Shown here one piece after another: positions 54,795 through 64,000 of a DNA stretch of 64,000 nt (the stretch's first letter is position 1; each line of letters opens with the position of its first letter). The DNA comes from DATKRB01 sp963794215 (GTDB lineage Bacteria > Actinomycetota > Acidimicrobiia > Acidimicrobiales > RAAP-2): NCBI GenBank assembly GCA_963794215.1, contig CAWCCQ010000007.1, positions 248,001-312,000 on the forward strand. The letters run 5' to 3'. Below the pieces are notes generated by a model. The model ran no database searches and was not told the DNA's origin. It saw only the letters and a list, made by a program, of their open reading frames with translations. The position numbers and the translations under genes were made by a program.

Positions 54795-55370
54795 GTGGCT
54801 CAAAGCGCTCGCCTCCTAGTCTGGCGGCAGTTGCGTTCGCACCAACCAGTGTCATCGGGCAAGATCGCAGTAGTGGGAACATCGCTCGCCCGAACGGTCT
54901 GCCGGTCGCTGGCGATCGGCGCCGCTACCGGTGGACGTTCCTTCTCCGGGATCGCTGCGGTCAGCCTCTCCAGCGCTCGTGACGACCGACCCCTCGGGAA
55001 CCCGTTCGCCAAGGTTCTTGTCGGCTTGCTCGCGGTTGGGGAGCTGGTACTCGACAAGAGCCCGAAGGCCCCAAGCCGACTGGAACCGCCTGGCCTGGCG
55101 GCCCGGATGGTCTTTGGTGGCGCCAGCGCCGGACTGCTGGCCCGACGGTACAGCGCGTCACCTATTCCGCAGATCGTGGTGGGAACGGCCGCCGCTCTCA
55201 CCGCAGCGTTCGGGGGGCACAGGGCCCGGTCCCGCCTCGCTGTGCGCTTCGGGACCGATCTGCCAGGAGCGTTGATCGAGGACGGAGTGGTGCAATCATT
55301 GGCTTGGGCGGCCTGTCTCGGCCGGGCACCGAACCCGCGGCCCTCCGGGAGGTCTCGGCGTATGGCATAA
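54795..55370 (+). CDS. DUF4126-like membrane protein
   Basis: A 191-residue hydrophobic protein with small-residue-rich helices: SLAIGAATGGRSFSGIAAVSLSS, KVLVGLLAVGELVLDKSPKA, PPGLAARMVFGGASAGLLAR and VVGTAAALTAAFGGHRARS. This pattern, with GRSFxG and ELVxDKxPxxPSR, matches the DUF4126 family. GTG 54795 opens the frame; GTG 54849 (VSSGKIAVVG) is equally possible and removes a Gln/Arg-rich start. Function unknown. It follows the hydrolase pseudogene by 4 bp. Confidence 0.75.
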   Translation: MAQSARLLVWRQLRSHQPVSSGKIAVVGTSLARTVCRSLAIGAATGGRSFSGIAAVSLSSARDDRPLGNPFAKVLVGLLAVGELVLDKSPKAPSRLEPPGLAARMVFGGASAGLLARRYSASPIPQIVVGTAAALTAAFGGHRARSRLAVRFGTDLPGALIEDGVVQSLAWAACLGRAPNPRPSGRSRRMA

Positions 55371-55435
55371 GTGCCATGGGGATAGTCCTGAGAGCCGAGG
55401 AAGTCGCGCTCGGTCCCTGTCGATAGGCTGCGGAG

Positions 55436-56086
55436 GTGGACCAGGCAACGCCTCCGCCGTTTCTGCTCGCCTGCACCACAGTCCAGACCCACCCTTTTGT
55501 GCCGGAGCTCCGCCTTCGCCTGGCAAACGACACGTTTGGGCTTTGGGAGGAAGCGGAGGAGGCAATGGGCCGAGGGGAGCTTGCACCGCCCTTCTGGGCG
55601 TCGGTCTGGCCAGGCGGCCTCGGCTTGGCGCGGTATCTGCTCCAGCACCCCGAGATCGTCCTCGGGCGTACGGTGATCGACGTGGCCACCGGATCCGGCG
55701 TGGTAGCTATCGCAGCGGCGCTGGCCGGAGCTCAGTCTGTGGCCGCTTACGACACAGATGAGCTCGCCGTCCACGCGGCTCAGATGAACGCCTGCCTCAA
55801 CCGGGTCAGCGTCGCCGTCTCCAAGGCCGACGTCCGCGTGGTCTCCGCCCCGAGTGGGGCTCTTGTGACGGCCGGGGACGTGTTCTATGACCGCCGCATC
55901 TCCACGGCCATGCTCGAAGGTCTGACCGCACTGGCTGAAGCTGGCGCAGAGGTCCTCATCGGCGACCCGTATCGCTCGTTCCTTCCCCAGGACCGCCTCG
56001 AGCCCCTTGCCACCTTCGACATCGGCGTGAACATGCTCCTAGAAAGCGATCTGGTCAAGGCGACCCTGGTCGCGCGCCTGTCCTGA
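55436..56086 (+). CDS. ETF-beta lysine methyltransferase-like SAM-dependent methyltransferase
   Basis: Class I methyltransferase of 216 residues in the ETFBKMT/METTL20 and PrmA-like group. The hallmark PPFWASVWPGGLGLARYLL at about residues 51-69 precedes SAM motif I VIDVATGSGVVAIAAALAGA; the acidic motif II is AYDTDELA and the post-II motif is AGDVFYDRRIS. Members trimethylate lysines of electron transfer flavoprotein or ribosomal proteins. GTG start at 55436, with GGAGGTGG around it. Confidence 0.9.
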   Translation: MDQATPPPFLLACTTVQTHPFVPELRLRLANDTFGLWEEAEEAMGRGELAPPFWASVWPGGLGLARYLLQHPEIVLGRTVIDVATGSGVVAIAAALAGAQSVAAYDTDELAVHAAQMNACLNRVSVAVSKADVRVVSAPSGALVTAGDVFYDRRISTAMLEGLTALAEAGAEVLIGDPYRSFLPQDRLEPLATFDIGVNMLLESDLVKATLVARLS

Positions 56087-56321
56087 GCGAGCGGTCGGCT
56101 CGCTCTAGCGTCCTAACGCAGCATTAGCGATCTCGAGCGCACGGTGCCTCGGCCCAACCCCTGTCTCCGACCATCGGGCGAAGTCGGCACCTTTCGTATC
56201 CCCGACCGCCGGGAGGGTGAGACACATCGGCACCCGGGCGCACCCTGAAGCTGAGGTAGTGCCAACACCACCCACTTGCCGAGAGGTGCCCCCCTGGCCA
56301 CGACGATCACGGCGGTATCCA

Positions 56322-56879
56322 ATGACATCCACGGCGAGTAGACAGGATCGGGTGAGAATGCGGCGGCCGTGGACCACGGCGACGGCGATCCTGACTGCGG
56401 CGCATCACGGCTTCGAGCTGTCCAGTGGGGTCGGACTTGTTCTGCAGCCTGAACTCGGACTCGGGTTTGCAGGCGCACTCTGGGGAACTGGCATCCCGGC
56501 GTGGATCCGCGTCGCCGCGAAAGGTGACGACACGAGGTGGGATCCCCTCCTCGCGGCGTGGTCTGGGGCGTCGCTGGCGGGCGTGGTCGTCCATTTCAGT
56601 CTTTGGCCCTGGCGGTACAACAAGGTGGGAATACCAGTTCTCACCGAGGCGGAGGCTCTTCCATCCTCAAGTCTCCCTTCTTACAACGCGCTGCTCTATG
56701 TCTGGGCAGCCGCCTCCGCGCTTTCGATCATTCGCGAAGTTCGCCCTGGAGCCCGGCGTTGGGCCTTGGTCGGGCTGGCCACTATGCCGTTGTTGCGGCG
56801 GTCGGCCCAGCACCATTTCTCGTGGCTGAAACAAGAGGCCCTCACGAACCCGGCGTGGTGGAACAGGGGCGCGGCCTGA
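56322..56879 (+). CDS. Membrane protein of unknown function
   Basis: About 185 residues from ATG 56322 (MTSTASRQDRV); ATG 56358 (MRRPWTTATA) is an alternative. Four hydrophobic stretches: AILTAAHHGFELSSGVGLVL, PLLAAWSGASLAGVVVHFSL, LPSYNALLYVWAAASALSII and RRWALVGLATMPLLRRSAQ. A FAGALWGTGIPAWI loop is distinctive. No family recognised. It lies in the same direction as the methyltransferase, 235 bp downstream. Confidence 0.6.
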   Translation: MTSTASRQDRVRMRRPWTTATAILTAAHHGFELSSGVGLVLQPELGLGFAGALWGTGIPAWIRVAAKGDDTRWDPLLAAWSGASLAGVVVHFSLWPWRYNKVGIPVLTEAEALPSSSLPSYNALLYVWAAASALSIIREVRPGARRWALVGLATMPLLRRSAQHHFSWLKQEALTNPAWWNRGAA

Positions 56880-57057
56880 GCCAAGACATGGCGACGACCT
56901 CGTCGTCGATAAGGGTTCGGGGAGTAGCCCCTACCGCCGGGACTGGGGCCCCAGTTGGCGCGGCGACTGGTGCTGCCAGAGAGCCTCTACTCCCCGAGAG
57001 TTGCCAGCCAAAGAGGTAGCATTCGCTGCGTCCACAAGGTGCGAAGGGGAGAAAGAG

Positions 57058-57450
57058 ATGCTTGAGTTCCCTGCGATTACTCACGTGGCGCTAACGGTTA
57101 CGAGCCTTGAACGGAGTGTGCCTTGGTACAAGGATCTGTTCGGCTCGGACCCAATCCTTGACGAGGACACAGGTCCGTTCCAGCGCGTCGCTTGGCTTAC
57201 CGGCGGCACAATCGTTGGCGTAACTCAGTTCCCTGACTTAGACAGCACTGAGCCGTTCAACGAGCGGCGGCCGGGGCTCGATCATCTGGCATTCGGCTGT
57301 GCCAACCGCGATGAGTTAAAGGCATGGGAAATCCGTCTGAACGAACTCGGGATCCCCAACGGCGGCATCGTGGACACGCCTTACTACTCGGCATTGTCGT
57401 TTCGAGATCCTGACAACATCGCACTTGAGTTCTTCGTACCCCGGGGCTAA
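57058..57450 (+). CDS. VOC family protein, probably acquired
   Basis: A 130-residue single VOC module: ITHVALTVTSLERSVPWYKD, LFGSDPILDEDTG, RRPGLDHLAFGCANRDELKA and LSFRDPDNIALEFFVPRG, with His, His and Glu in metal-ligand positions. Start ATG 57058 follows GGGGAGAAAGAG. Codon choice is visibly less GC-biased at third positions than in neighbouring genes (for example runs such as GAGTTAAAGGCA), suggesting recent transfer. Confidence 0.88.
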   Translation: MLEFPAITHVALTVTSLERSVPWYKDLFGSDPILDEDTGPFQRVAWLTGGTIVGVTQFPDLDSTEPFNERRPGLDHLAFGCANRDELKAWEIRLNELGIPNGGIVDTPYYSALSFRDPDNIALEFFVPRG

Positions 57451-57858
57451 GACCGGCGGAGTATCCGACTGCTTATAGGCTATCCCATACCGCCGGATCA
57501 GTGAGACACATTCTGGCCTCGCAGCGACCGAGTGCTTGCTCTCGCGAGCGGGTTCGGTGACCGGTCCAAGTCCCACGCTCGCGACGTTGCGTGCCCATGC
57601 ACGGCTGTTAGGGGACACCGCAAACGTTGGCTGACGCGGCACTAGCGACCTGGGCCCTTCGCCCCAAATGGGGCGGTCTACTCGCCTTCGAAGGAAGGTC
57701 GAAAGCTAGGTCGGACGCGGGGCTTAATGAATCGGAAGTTTGCACTGGAGTGCCCGCAGGAGAAGGAGTTTCCTTTGACGTTGAGCGACCACGAGGAAGC
57801 AAAGACGTCATTAAAACGGAGGCTTCCCGGGTCGCGCACGAGGCTGACTGGCGTCCTG
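57451..57858. other. 408 bp without a supported gene
   Basis: A short open frame on the plus strand (57727-57999) overlaps the helicase tail antisense and has no family resemblance. Base composition is lower in GC than the rest. No hairpin terminator was recognised. Confidence 0.4.
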
Positions 57859-60800
57859 TTAACGCTGATCCGAAAACTCGTCAACGCTCGAGGGGACCAG
57901 CCTGATCTCGGTTTTCCCGTCCATCGCAAGACAAATCCGTTCCGCAGCCGGAAAATCCTCCGGCCACTGGCGTCGAAGCAAAGGAGCACGAGACCCTGAC
58001 GTCCAGTCGCCCTTGGGGATGGCCAGCCTTTCAAGACGCATCCACAAGGGTTCGAGGGCGCGGTTGCGATCCCGGTAAAAGGCCGAACCTCGAATCCGTT
58101 CGAAGGTCCAGCCGGCCCGTTCGAGGATCATTTGGCGGCCCCGGTCGTTGTCCCAGGAATCGGGGCCGTGCCAACGGTCGCCGTCGCATTCGACTGCGAG
58201 ACGGCTCTCGGGGCCTTCGATGACGAAGTCGATCCGGTACCCGCCGGCCCGATATTGGGGGGTGACGCTGGTGTAGCCGGCTTCGAGGATACGGGTGAGC
58301 ACGTCGCGTTCGAACTGTGACTCGGTCTTGTCGAGCGCGCTGGCTAGGGCAATCTCGTCTGGGGGATTGAGGCAGTACTCGAGTAGGGCTCGACGCGGGT
58401 CATCTCGGTGCAGGTTCTCGGGTCCAACCGAGTGGACGATCCAGAGTTGGTTCCGAGCCCGAGAGGCCGCAACATTGATTCGTCGCGCGGCTGCCGCGGT
58501 GTTCATCGCACCGATGCGAGTGTCGGGATCGTGGGCGACCACCATGGACAGGATGACGATGTCGCGCTCGTCGCCTTGGAAGCTGGCTGGGTCGCCCACC
58601 CGCAACGCACGCTCTTCGAGCAGCGTCGGACCGAAGCGGTCGAGGAGGAGGCTTGAGATAAGCGGCGCCTGTCCGGATCCCAACAGAGTTATGACGCCGA
58701 AGGTCATGCCTTGGAAGTCGGGGTCGTCAATGAGTTCGGCGATGAGGTCAACCACTGCGTTTGCCTCTTCGTGGTTTGTGTCATCGTTACGCCGACGGGT
58801 CCCCTCAGGGACGAACACAGAGCCCAGGGGCTGCCAGTGGGGATGCGGTGGCCGGTCGCGTAGGGCGACGATCGTGTCGTTGTACCACTGGTGGTTGGAG
58901 AACCCGATGATGCGCGGCAGGCAGCGGAAGTGTTCGCGCAGCTGCACGATCTGGGGAAATCGTTGGCGGGCAATGTCGTAGAGACTGTTGTCCGGCGCGA
59001 AACGGGTCCGGCGATCTCGGATCTCGCCCAAGTGGTCGTCGATGAGGTCCAAGATCGGCTGGCGCTCGGTACCGACGTTCTCGGGACTGGTTTGCTGATC
59101 GTCGCCAACCACGATGGCCCGCTTGGCGAGCGCAAGAATGGGGGTATCGAGGAGGCCGATCTGGCTGGCCTCGTCGATGATCATCACGTCAAAGGGGGGT
59201 TCCGCCGCCGGCCGAAAGCTGGAGAGGACCTTGTGCACCGGCATGATCCAGACGGGAACGGCGTCCTTGGCGTCGTTCATCGCCTCGCGGACCTCGGCCT
59301 CCCATACGGGCGCGTAGCGTCCCGTGCCCTTACCGAGCTTGGCGTTGGCGGTGGTGAATCGACCCAGTGCGGTACGGCGGCGGTCGTCGATACTGGCCGC
59401 CAGCGCAGTCCAGGCGCGGGTGGCCACCAAGTCCTCGGTCACTCGTAGGCGATCCCGGGCGAGTCGTTCGAGCAGCGCTTGGAGCTCGCTCGGTTCGGGT
59501 CCCTCGTCGAGTGCATCGAACCAGACGTCGAGCTGTCGCCATATCCAGGCCTGGGGGAAACGCTCGGCTTCAATCACCGGTTGGCGGCTGGCCACTCGGC
59601 TGGCCAGCTCCGGTGCCGCCGAGTCGAGGCGCTCGAGGAGGTCTCGCCGTCGCTCGGCATCCGCTCGAAGGGCGAGCAAACGGGCGGACTCGGCTCGAAG
59701 GGTGTCCCACTGGTCATCGGCCGCGGCCATGAGTGCATCGACTAGGCCTCCCCTGAGTCCCGGGGCGGCCGGATCGTCTGCCCCGGGCTGTAGGCGCCCG
59801 GCGAGCTCGGCGAACTCCCGGTCGATCTCGATCAGACGACCTCGGTGGAGCAGGGCGCGGCACACCTGGGCGATTGTGCTCAATGTTGCCGCGTCGTGAG
59901 CAGGCGGCGCGACTAAGCCGAGCGTGTTGAGACGGCTCACCAGCTGGGGCCAGATCGTCTGGGTCCAGGACAGCGTCGTGCGCACCGTGTCGATGAGCCC
60001 ACCGATCTGAATTTCGATCGGCGTGTTTTCGGAGAGTCTGGGGGCGCCGATGCGTGTGGCAATATTCGACCATCGAGTTGCCAGTCGTTGGCGCTGAGTC
60101 CGCCTGGTGATCTCGGCCGAGATGAAGATCCAGATCGTCGAGGGTGCTCGGCACGCGCCCGTCGACTCGGCACGCGTCGAGCGCTTCTCGAGCGGCGCGT
60201 TGGAAGCGACCGACGGATTTACCGCCGGTGATCCTCGATCGAGCCTCATCGAGTGAGGCGACGAACTCAGGACCGGGAATCCCTGACGCATTCGGAGTGG
60301 TGATGCTGACGCTGTTGGCCGCCAGGGCTCGACTCACGGCCAGGATCGCCTCGCATTCGCTGTTCGCACCCGTGCAGAACTCTTCCCACCCTCTGGCCAG
60401 CGCCGGGGTCCCCGCTTCGAACAGCACCTGGGCTACCCAGCTGTCGGCGACCCCCTGTTGCCAGGTCGCCCAACCCGAGACGTAGTCGGCAAGCGTGCTG
60501 AGCTCGCTCACCCTGGCGGCGTCGATTTTGGCCCAGTCGCTCACCCATGGCTCGAGCTCCGAGAGGAAGCGGCGAAGCTGCTCAGCCTCGAGGCGCAGGG
60601 CAGCCAGACGGCCACCGGGCGGAAGGATCGCCGGGTCAGGGAGCGTGCTGAGGGCGGCCATGGCATCAGCCGGATCAAGAGAGGCGCACAAGGCCTCGAG
60701 TTCGATGAACTCCGCTTTGGTGAGCGGCGGGGGAGCCCCGGTGTCGAGTCGATCGGGGATGCCGGCGAGGGTGTCGCGGTGCGCGGCCAGCCACGCCGCT

Positions 60801-62494
60801 GCGGTCGACGGGGTCCAGTCCTCGGGATCTGTTCCAGTCGGTCGATGAGGAACCGGGGCAACCTCAGCCGCCCGGCGGGCCCGCAACGCGTTGGTGGTCG
60901 TCGCGAAACGTGAGGCGATGGCGTCGAGCTCGACCTCGAGGTGGCCGATAGTCGTGTGATCGGGGGGGCGATGCGCGGCGTCGGCGATGGTGGTGATGGT
61001 GGCTTGGAGCCGCGAACGAGCGGCGGCGTCGGCCCCGAGCACCGGCACGCAAAGTGGGCGGATCGCTTCGGGAACCTTGTCGATGAGGACGCTGAGGGTC
61101 TGTTCCTTCTCGGCAGTAACAAGGACCCGGTGACCGTAGGCAACGTAGTGGGAGATCAGATTGGCGATGGTGTGGCTCTTGCCGGTTCCCGGAGGACCTT
61201 GGGCGGTGACGCCGGTGCGGGTCTGGGCCAGGGTGAGTATCTGCATCTGCTGCTCGTTGGTGGGGAGCGGGAGCAGCAGCCGTTCGTGGGTTGGCGCACC
61301 GTTGGGTTCGGTGAGGGTAGCCTCGGTGTCGCCTAGCAGCGCGGCGGTGTCCAGTATCGAGGGCTCGTCGATGACGAGAGCGGCAAAGGGACTCGGAACC
61401 ACCGCGCCGGGTTGACTATAAAGACGCCGCTGGTCATCGAGGAAGCCTCGGAAGTTCGTCTGCCGACGGCGGGCGAACAGGACCCATTCGTCAGGGTCGA
61501 GGCGAGCGAGAGCGTCTGGGCTAGAGGTGCCATCCGAGTCAACCAAGACCCCATCGAGGTCGATGGCCCGAAGCAGACTCCGCAAGAGATCGAGCCGGCC
61601 TGGGCCCCAAGGATCGAGGGAGATCTGTTCGGCGGAGGCCCGCTGGTCGTTGAAGCCAGCTCGGTCGCTTAGTGGCAGACCGCTACTCCAGGCGCTCTCG
61701 ACCCCCGGGGCGCTGGCGGGGGCGACGGTGATCCGGCCGGTCGACTGTTCGAGGGTGAACTCCACAGCTACACAGAGGAGGGGGTGATCGACCCTTACCT
61801 CGCCCATGCCGTCGATGCTGGGGACCCATCGAAGCTGCCCGAACCCCCAGACGCACTCGATGAGTTCGCGCTCGCGTTCCATGCGCGTCCGCAGGTCGAA
61901 GAGCTGCTTGTAGAAGGAGCGGCCTCGCTCGATCTCGAGCCACCCCTCTGACCAGGGCTTCCACTCGCTGCTGATCCACTCGTTGAATGGTCCTGCTGCT
62001 GCGGTCCGTGCCTGTTCAGCCTTGGCGATGGCAGTTGGGAGCTGGTCCGTCTTAACTCCCCTGATCCCCAGCGCGGCCAGTTGGTCCTCACTGAGCGATT
62101 CGAGTTCGACCTCCTCGCCGAACACCACTGGCGGGTCGTCGACAAGCTCGAGGAGCCGGCGGGTCACGGGGTCAGGGTGTCGAAGCGTGGGCGCGACCAG
62201 GGCCGAGATGGGCTCTTCCAGCCACGTCCCTATACCTTCGGGAACCGGAGACGGCAGCGGCAGGTCCACGAGATCTACCGCCAACCACACGTCCTCACCG
62301 GGGGAGAAGGCGACGCCCGGTACTTCGGGCACCTCTGCGCTGCGAAATCGGACATCGTTATAGTCCGCGGTGTCGTGAATTGAGGGGTAGCGCAACGAGG
62401 CGTAGGCGTCGAGGAAGTCCAGGAACCGCAGGGAGCGTGCTCGAGCCTGAGCACGCTCCACATGAACGGCCTGACTATTGGCGGTCTCGGTCAT
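57859..62494 (-). CDS. Giant SF1 helicase with C-terminal Vsr/MTES_1575-type nuclease, interrupted by +1 frameshift
   Basis: DNA2/NAM7-like superfamily 1 helicase, about 1544 residues after removing one base. Walker A AQGPPGTGKSHTIANL is at about residue 435, followed by a long helical insertion (about 470-1050). The frame slips at about 60115-60122 (LDDLDLHL then AEITRRTQRQRLATRW). Walker B VMIIDEASQIG is near 1106, then AIVVGDDQQTSP, ASFQGDERDIVILSMVV (motif V) and RINVAASRARNQLWIVHS (motif VI, about 1345). The C-terminal domain YRIDFVIEGP, LAVECDGDRWHG, RGRQMILERAGW is a Vsr-like endonuclease with a D-ExD core. ATG 62494 is the likely start. This architecture is typical of predicted antiphage helicase-nucleases. 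Confidence 0.88.
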
Positions 62495-63130
62495 GTCCTG
62501 TGGATGCTTACCATGCTTCGTCGCCGGTCCTTGGCTCTCGTAATTGTCGACGGCCTCGTGCGCTCTGGTATCAGAGCACGGTTGGACGACGGACGAACTC
62601 AACAGCCCGTCGGTGCTCGCGACCTCATGGGATGATGGAACAAAAGAAAGAGTCTGCGACCATTCCGCGAACCCTCGAGACGTCGGGCTGCCGCCGAACA
62701 CCGCTCAGGGTCAGGAGCGCGACCAAATCCAGACATCATGAGAAACGTTCTCCCCTCTAGCCCTGCGACTAGGACGGCTAGGTTTGGCGGAACTTCTGGC
62801 CTCGAAAGCGGGACTAGCTCCAATCCAGGTAGAGTAGCGGGCATTCCTCCGACGTCCATGGATGGCGGGCGTGACGTCGAAGCGGAGAAGGCAACCGCAC
62901 GCCTTCAAGTTCGCCGCCGCTTGGTGCGTCCTCGTTACCGGCGGTGCGTTCGAATCCGTCATCCCCACACGCTTTCGAGGATGCGAACTGAGCCTCCAAA
63001 GGGTTGGATCGCCGAGTGTTCCAACGAGGTCTGCGCCGATTCAGAGGGTCCCCTGCGGCGGGGGGCCTGTCCCCGTACAGGGCCAACACCGTTAGTCGGA
63101 TTTCTTTGGCGGGATGGTCGCCACCACCAC
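62495..63130. other. 636-bp region upstream of helicase gene with two inverted repeats
   Basis: No supported gene. GCTCTG-GTAT-CAGAGC (62561-62576) lies 67 bp upstream of the helicase ATG, and GAGAA-ACG-TTCTC (62740-62752) further up. Either could be an operator. GTTCGAATCC at about 62947 is T-loop-like but has no tRNA cloverleaf around it. Confidence 0.45.
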
Positions 63131-63663
63131 TCACGCTTCGAACGCCTCGGGTGGAAGATCGGGAACGCGGCCCAGCCGAAGGGCCTCAATGAACGCCTCC
63201 GGTGGCAGGTAGCGGTGCTTAACGATGTAGTGAAGGATCATCCTCGGCGCTGCGAATACACGGTCGTTCTCTCCTGCGATGCGGATCTCACCGTTTCCAA
63301 CGTCGACCTCTCTCCCACCGACGTATACACAGTCATCCGTTGGTTCCCACTGGATCCACACGGAGCGGACCTCTCCGTTTGGTAACCGCTCGAATCTGCG
63401 CGCAACTCGCACACCCTGCAGCGATGTCGGCCGCGAAGCGAGTTGCGTTTCGACTGGGGCGGACAGATGTCGCAGCTGTGCTTACCTCGGTAGGGGTTTA
63501 CTGGCCTTGTAGCGGGAGTAGCAAGGCGATCTAAGAGGTCAGCTGGGAAGTCACCAGTGGTGAAGGGATGGTCGACCGACAGCCAGCCCACGGCGAGCTC
63601 GCTTTCGGCTCTCCACATTAGACCCCCGTAATCGCACGGAGACGGGTCTGGGAAATAGGTCAT
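63131..63663 (-). pseudogene. Conserved hypothetical protein (MTYFPDLSPY family), -1 frameshift
   Basis: Begins MTYFPDPSPCDYGGLMWR, AVGWLSVDHPFTTGDFPADL, with a Cys pair region GKHSCDICPP, as in a widespread actinobacterial family of unknown function. After about 63410 the continuation GEVRSVWIQWEPTDD, EVDVGNGEIRIAGENDRVFA and LHYIVKHRYLPPEAFIEAL is in another frame and ends at 63131. Adding one base gives about 177 residues. Function unknown; relatives are common near phage-defence and accessory loci as well as elsewhere. Confidence 0.7.
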
Positions 63664-63783
63664 TCGATCAGTCTTGTCCGAAACGGGCGGCTTGCCGGGA
63701 TGCTCGGGGAACGATCTCAGCGTGAGACAAAGGAACTACCGGCCAGAGCAGGCATCTCGGCCTTCCGCGTAGACTCACCAGCC

Positions 63784-64000
63784 GTGGAACCCACTATCGC
63801 CCGCAAGGTCTCGCGTACCGTCAACCCGCTCGCGTCAATCGTATTTCTGGCGCCTGAGGCGGCCAAGGCCTACGCCGATGCCGGCCTGCCAAAGGGTCGG
63901 ATGGGGTACTTCGCCGGGCGCGCGGCGCCCATGGGGGCGGTAACCGCCGAGGTCGTTGTTGCTACCTTCTACAACTTCCAGCCCGGCTTGGTCCGATCGG
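63784..64000 (+). CDS. SCO6745 family protein, 3' end cut by window
   Basis: The first 72 residues of a protein starting at GTG 63784: MEPTIARKVSRTVNPLASIV, FLAPEAAKAYADAGL, MGYFAGRAAPMGAVTAEVVV and ATFYNFQPGLV. These blocks match the start of the SCO6745 family of actinobacterial helical proteins (about 280 residues) of unknown function. Only the N-terminal quarter is visible. Confidence 0.85.
   Translation, partial: MEPTIARKVSRTVNPLASIVFLAPEAAKAYADAGLPKGRMGYFAGRAAPMGAVTAEVVVATFYNFQPGLVRS

Noticed and set aside
54800..55774. 324-codon minus-strand frame opposite the DUF4126-like and methyltransferase genes
   Set aside because: No domain resemblance; both plus-strand genes have clear family motifs.
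62940..62960. GTTCGAATCC resembling a tRNA T-loop
   Set aside because: The flanking bases do not pair as a T-stem, and no anticodon arm, D-arm or acceptor stem can be drawn.

Overview
High-GC chromosomal DNA, almost certainly from an actinobacterium. Evidence: GC-rich third positions, many GTG/TTG starts, four-base start/stop overlaps, and a set of TetR, AsnC, F420/LLM, DUF35 and acyl-CoA genes that is typical of Acidimicrobiia or mycobacteria-like lineages. The class-level placement is inference. No rRNA, tRNA or CRISPR array was found.

Layout. (1) 0-20.8 kb: a peripheral catabolic region. It holds two AMP-forming acyl-CoA ligases, an ADP-forming acyl-CoA synthetase with an AcuI-type reductase, two crotonases, two SDRs, a DUF35 protein, a thiolase/Ltp-like protein, VOC, SnoaL and flavin-reductase-like proteins, a cytochrome P450 translationally coupled to a small HiPIP-like Fe-S protein, and an LLM oxidoreductase. 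Together they look like activation, hydroxylation and beta-oxidation or aldol cleavage of a hydrophobic acid. (2) 20.8-30.2 kb: a tightly overlapping minus-strand operon bkdA-bkdB-bkdC-lpd-accD-fadE-maoC-citE for branched-chain keto acid (leucine-type) catabolism. A divergent AsnC/Lrp regulator faces it across an AT-rich inverted repeat. The layout resembles the M. tuberculosis Rv2495c-Rv2502c locus but has no biotin carboxylase gene and includes its own E3. (3) 30.5-33.4 kb: an amidohydrolase, an orphan branched-chain-type substrate-binding protein and a VOC protein. (4) 33.5-45.5 kb: an accessory stretch rich in frameshifted genes (VOC, GNAT, TetR, PPOX, amidase, DUF3565-DUF1971, nitronate monooxygenase), with an intact GbsR/MarR-DrrAB-like exporter operon in the middle. 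(5) 45.6-49.6 kb: a second lipid module with a truncated family III CoA transferase, DUF35, a thiolase-like protein and an amidohydrolase, the last two separated by a perfect 17-bp hairpin terminator. (6) 50-55 kb: an insertion-sequence graveyard (IS481-, IS3- and IS110-like and another transposase) with a surviving MaoC hydratase, a DinB pseudogene and a disrupted alpha/beta hydrolase. (7) 55.4-64 kb: a protein methyltransferase, membrane proteins, a VOC protein, a giant SF1 helicase with a C-terminal Vsr-like nuclease (candidate defence protein), a small frameshifted protein and a partial SCO6745-family gene.

About a dozen genes carry a single-base shift. Most are +1 insertions, so some are probably sequence errors. 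In-frame stop codons, a 50-60 residue deletion and truncated transposases show that real decay is also present at 44-55 kb.
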